A program made the translations under genes and the position numbers. A DNA stretch of 64,000 nt, taken from assembly GCF_013201625.1 (NCBI RefSeq), contig NZ_CP053839.1:1116001-1180000 (forward strand), given 5' to 3'. Below the pieces are notes generated by a model. That model saw only the letters and a program-made list of their open reading frames with translations, was not told where the DNA came from and made no database searches. Shown one piece after another: positions 63,799-64,000 of the stretch. How positions within the stretch are numbered: position 1 is the stretch's first letter; every line of letters begins with the position of its first letter. This DNA is from Aliarcobacter lanthieri (GTDB taxonomy: Bacteria; Campylobacterota; Campylobacteria; Campylobacterales; Arcobacteraceae).

Positions 63799-64000
63799 AT
63801 GAAAATAATTTATGATTTTACAACATCAAATGATGGAAATTTAGCTTTTCATGTTGGTGATGATGAAAAAAATGTAATAAGAAATAGACAAAACTTAGCT
63901 TTGAAAATGGGATATGACTATAATAAATTAATTTATATGAATCAAACACATGGAAACAATATTCAAATAGTTGATAAAAACTCTTTTAACCTTATGGAAA
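63799..64000 (+). CDS. PgeF-like (YfiH/laccase-domain) protein, 3' end outside window
   Basis: The frame from ATG 63799 runs to the window end. It starts MKIIYDFTTSNDGNLAFHVGDD, then IRNRQNLALKMGYD and MNQTHGNNIQIVD, matching the N-terminal region of the PgeF/YfiH family of peptidoglycan-editing or purine-related Cu/Zn proteins (Q-x-H-G motif). The rest is missing, so subfamily and function cannot be judged. Confidence 0.75.
   Translation, partial: MKIIYDFTTSNDGNLAFHVGDDEKNVIRNRQNLALKMGYDYNKLIYMNQTHGNNIQIVDKNSFNLME

Noticed and set aside
1-64000. tRNA or rRNA genes and a tRNA attachment site
   Set aside because: No T-loop-like GTTCRAATC segment with a matching acceptor stem was found by eye on either strand.

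Overview
The window is very AT-rich and reads as an accessory region of a member of the Campylobacterota, most likely an Arcobacter/Aliarcobacter relative. This is inferred from base composition, the look of the housekeeping proteins at the right end (AroE, a SAM methyltransferase, a PgeF-type protein) and the style of the plasmid genes. I could run no search. Nearly everything from position 1 to about 58 kb is mobile-element cargo or backbone. Chromosome-type genes appear only after about 62.3 kb.

Layout. 1-5.9 kb: a plus-strand run beginning inside a zincin-like polyvalent protein, then a zinc-ribbon protein, a DNA methyltransferase and unknowns, closed by a terminator. 5.9-9.3 kb: a minus-strand run with an EAL-domain c-di-GMP phosphodiesterase, a secreted thermonuclease homologue, a WGR protein, a YdjM-like membrane protein and a ribbon-helix-helix protein. 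9.6-14.5 kb: a plus-strand operon of unknowns ending with a DUF1173-like putative nuclease and a terminator. 14.8-22.6 kb: a defence island holding a single-chain GmrSD-type restriction enzyme, the stub of an OLD-like ATPase, an IS3-family remnant, and a three-gene operon with its own promoter and terminator (membrane protein, ComEC-like metallo-beta-lactamase, and an E2-E1-JAB tripartite ubiquitin-conjugation-like protein). This operon is my main candidate for a poorly described system.

22.7-33.4 kb is a plasmid core: degraded genes, a ParM/ParR partition locus with an upstream repeat region, a string of small membrane proteins (two with apparent frameshifts), two regulators with palindromic operators, a UvrD-like helicase, a Rep_3-type initiator and an origin with seven 16-bp iterons. 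33.5-51 kb is an F-type conjugation cluster in two transcription units, each starting with the same 118-bp leader. The first carries a DsbC-like protein, TraF, TraH and a TraN-like protein; the second carries TraK, TraB, TraV-like lipoproteins, TraC, TrbI, an S26 peptidase, TraW, TraU, TrbC and TraG. I did not find TraA, TraL, TraE, TraD or a TraI relaxase in the window.

51-62.3 kb: a 1315-residue SF1 helicase with a small membrane-anchored partner, an operator-flanked HTH gene, a HEPN/Abi-like gene, a tyrosine integrase with an excisionase-like gene, an sbcD pseudogene fused to an IS3 transposase tail, a Septu-like ATPase + HNH pair and a DUF2779 stub. Together, Rep, iterons, ParMR, the type IV secretion genes and the integrase suggest a conjugative plasmid-like element integrated in a chromosome, with its right edge somewhere between the integrase and aroE. 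The exact attachment site is not visible because the left end lies outside the window.
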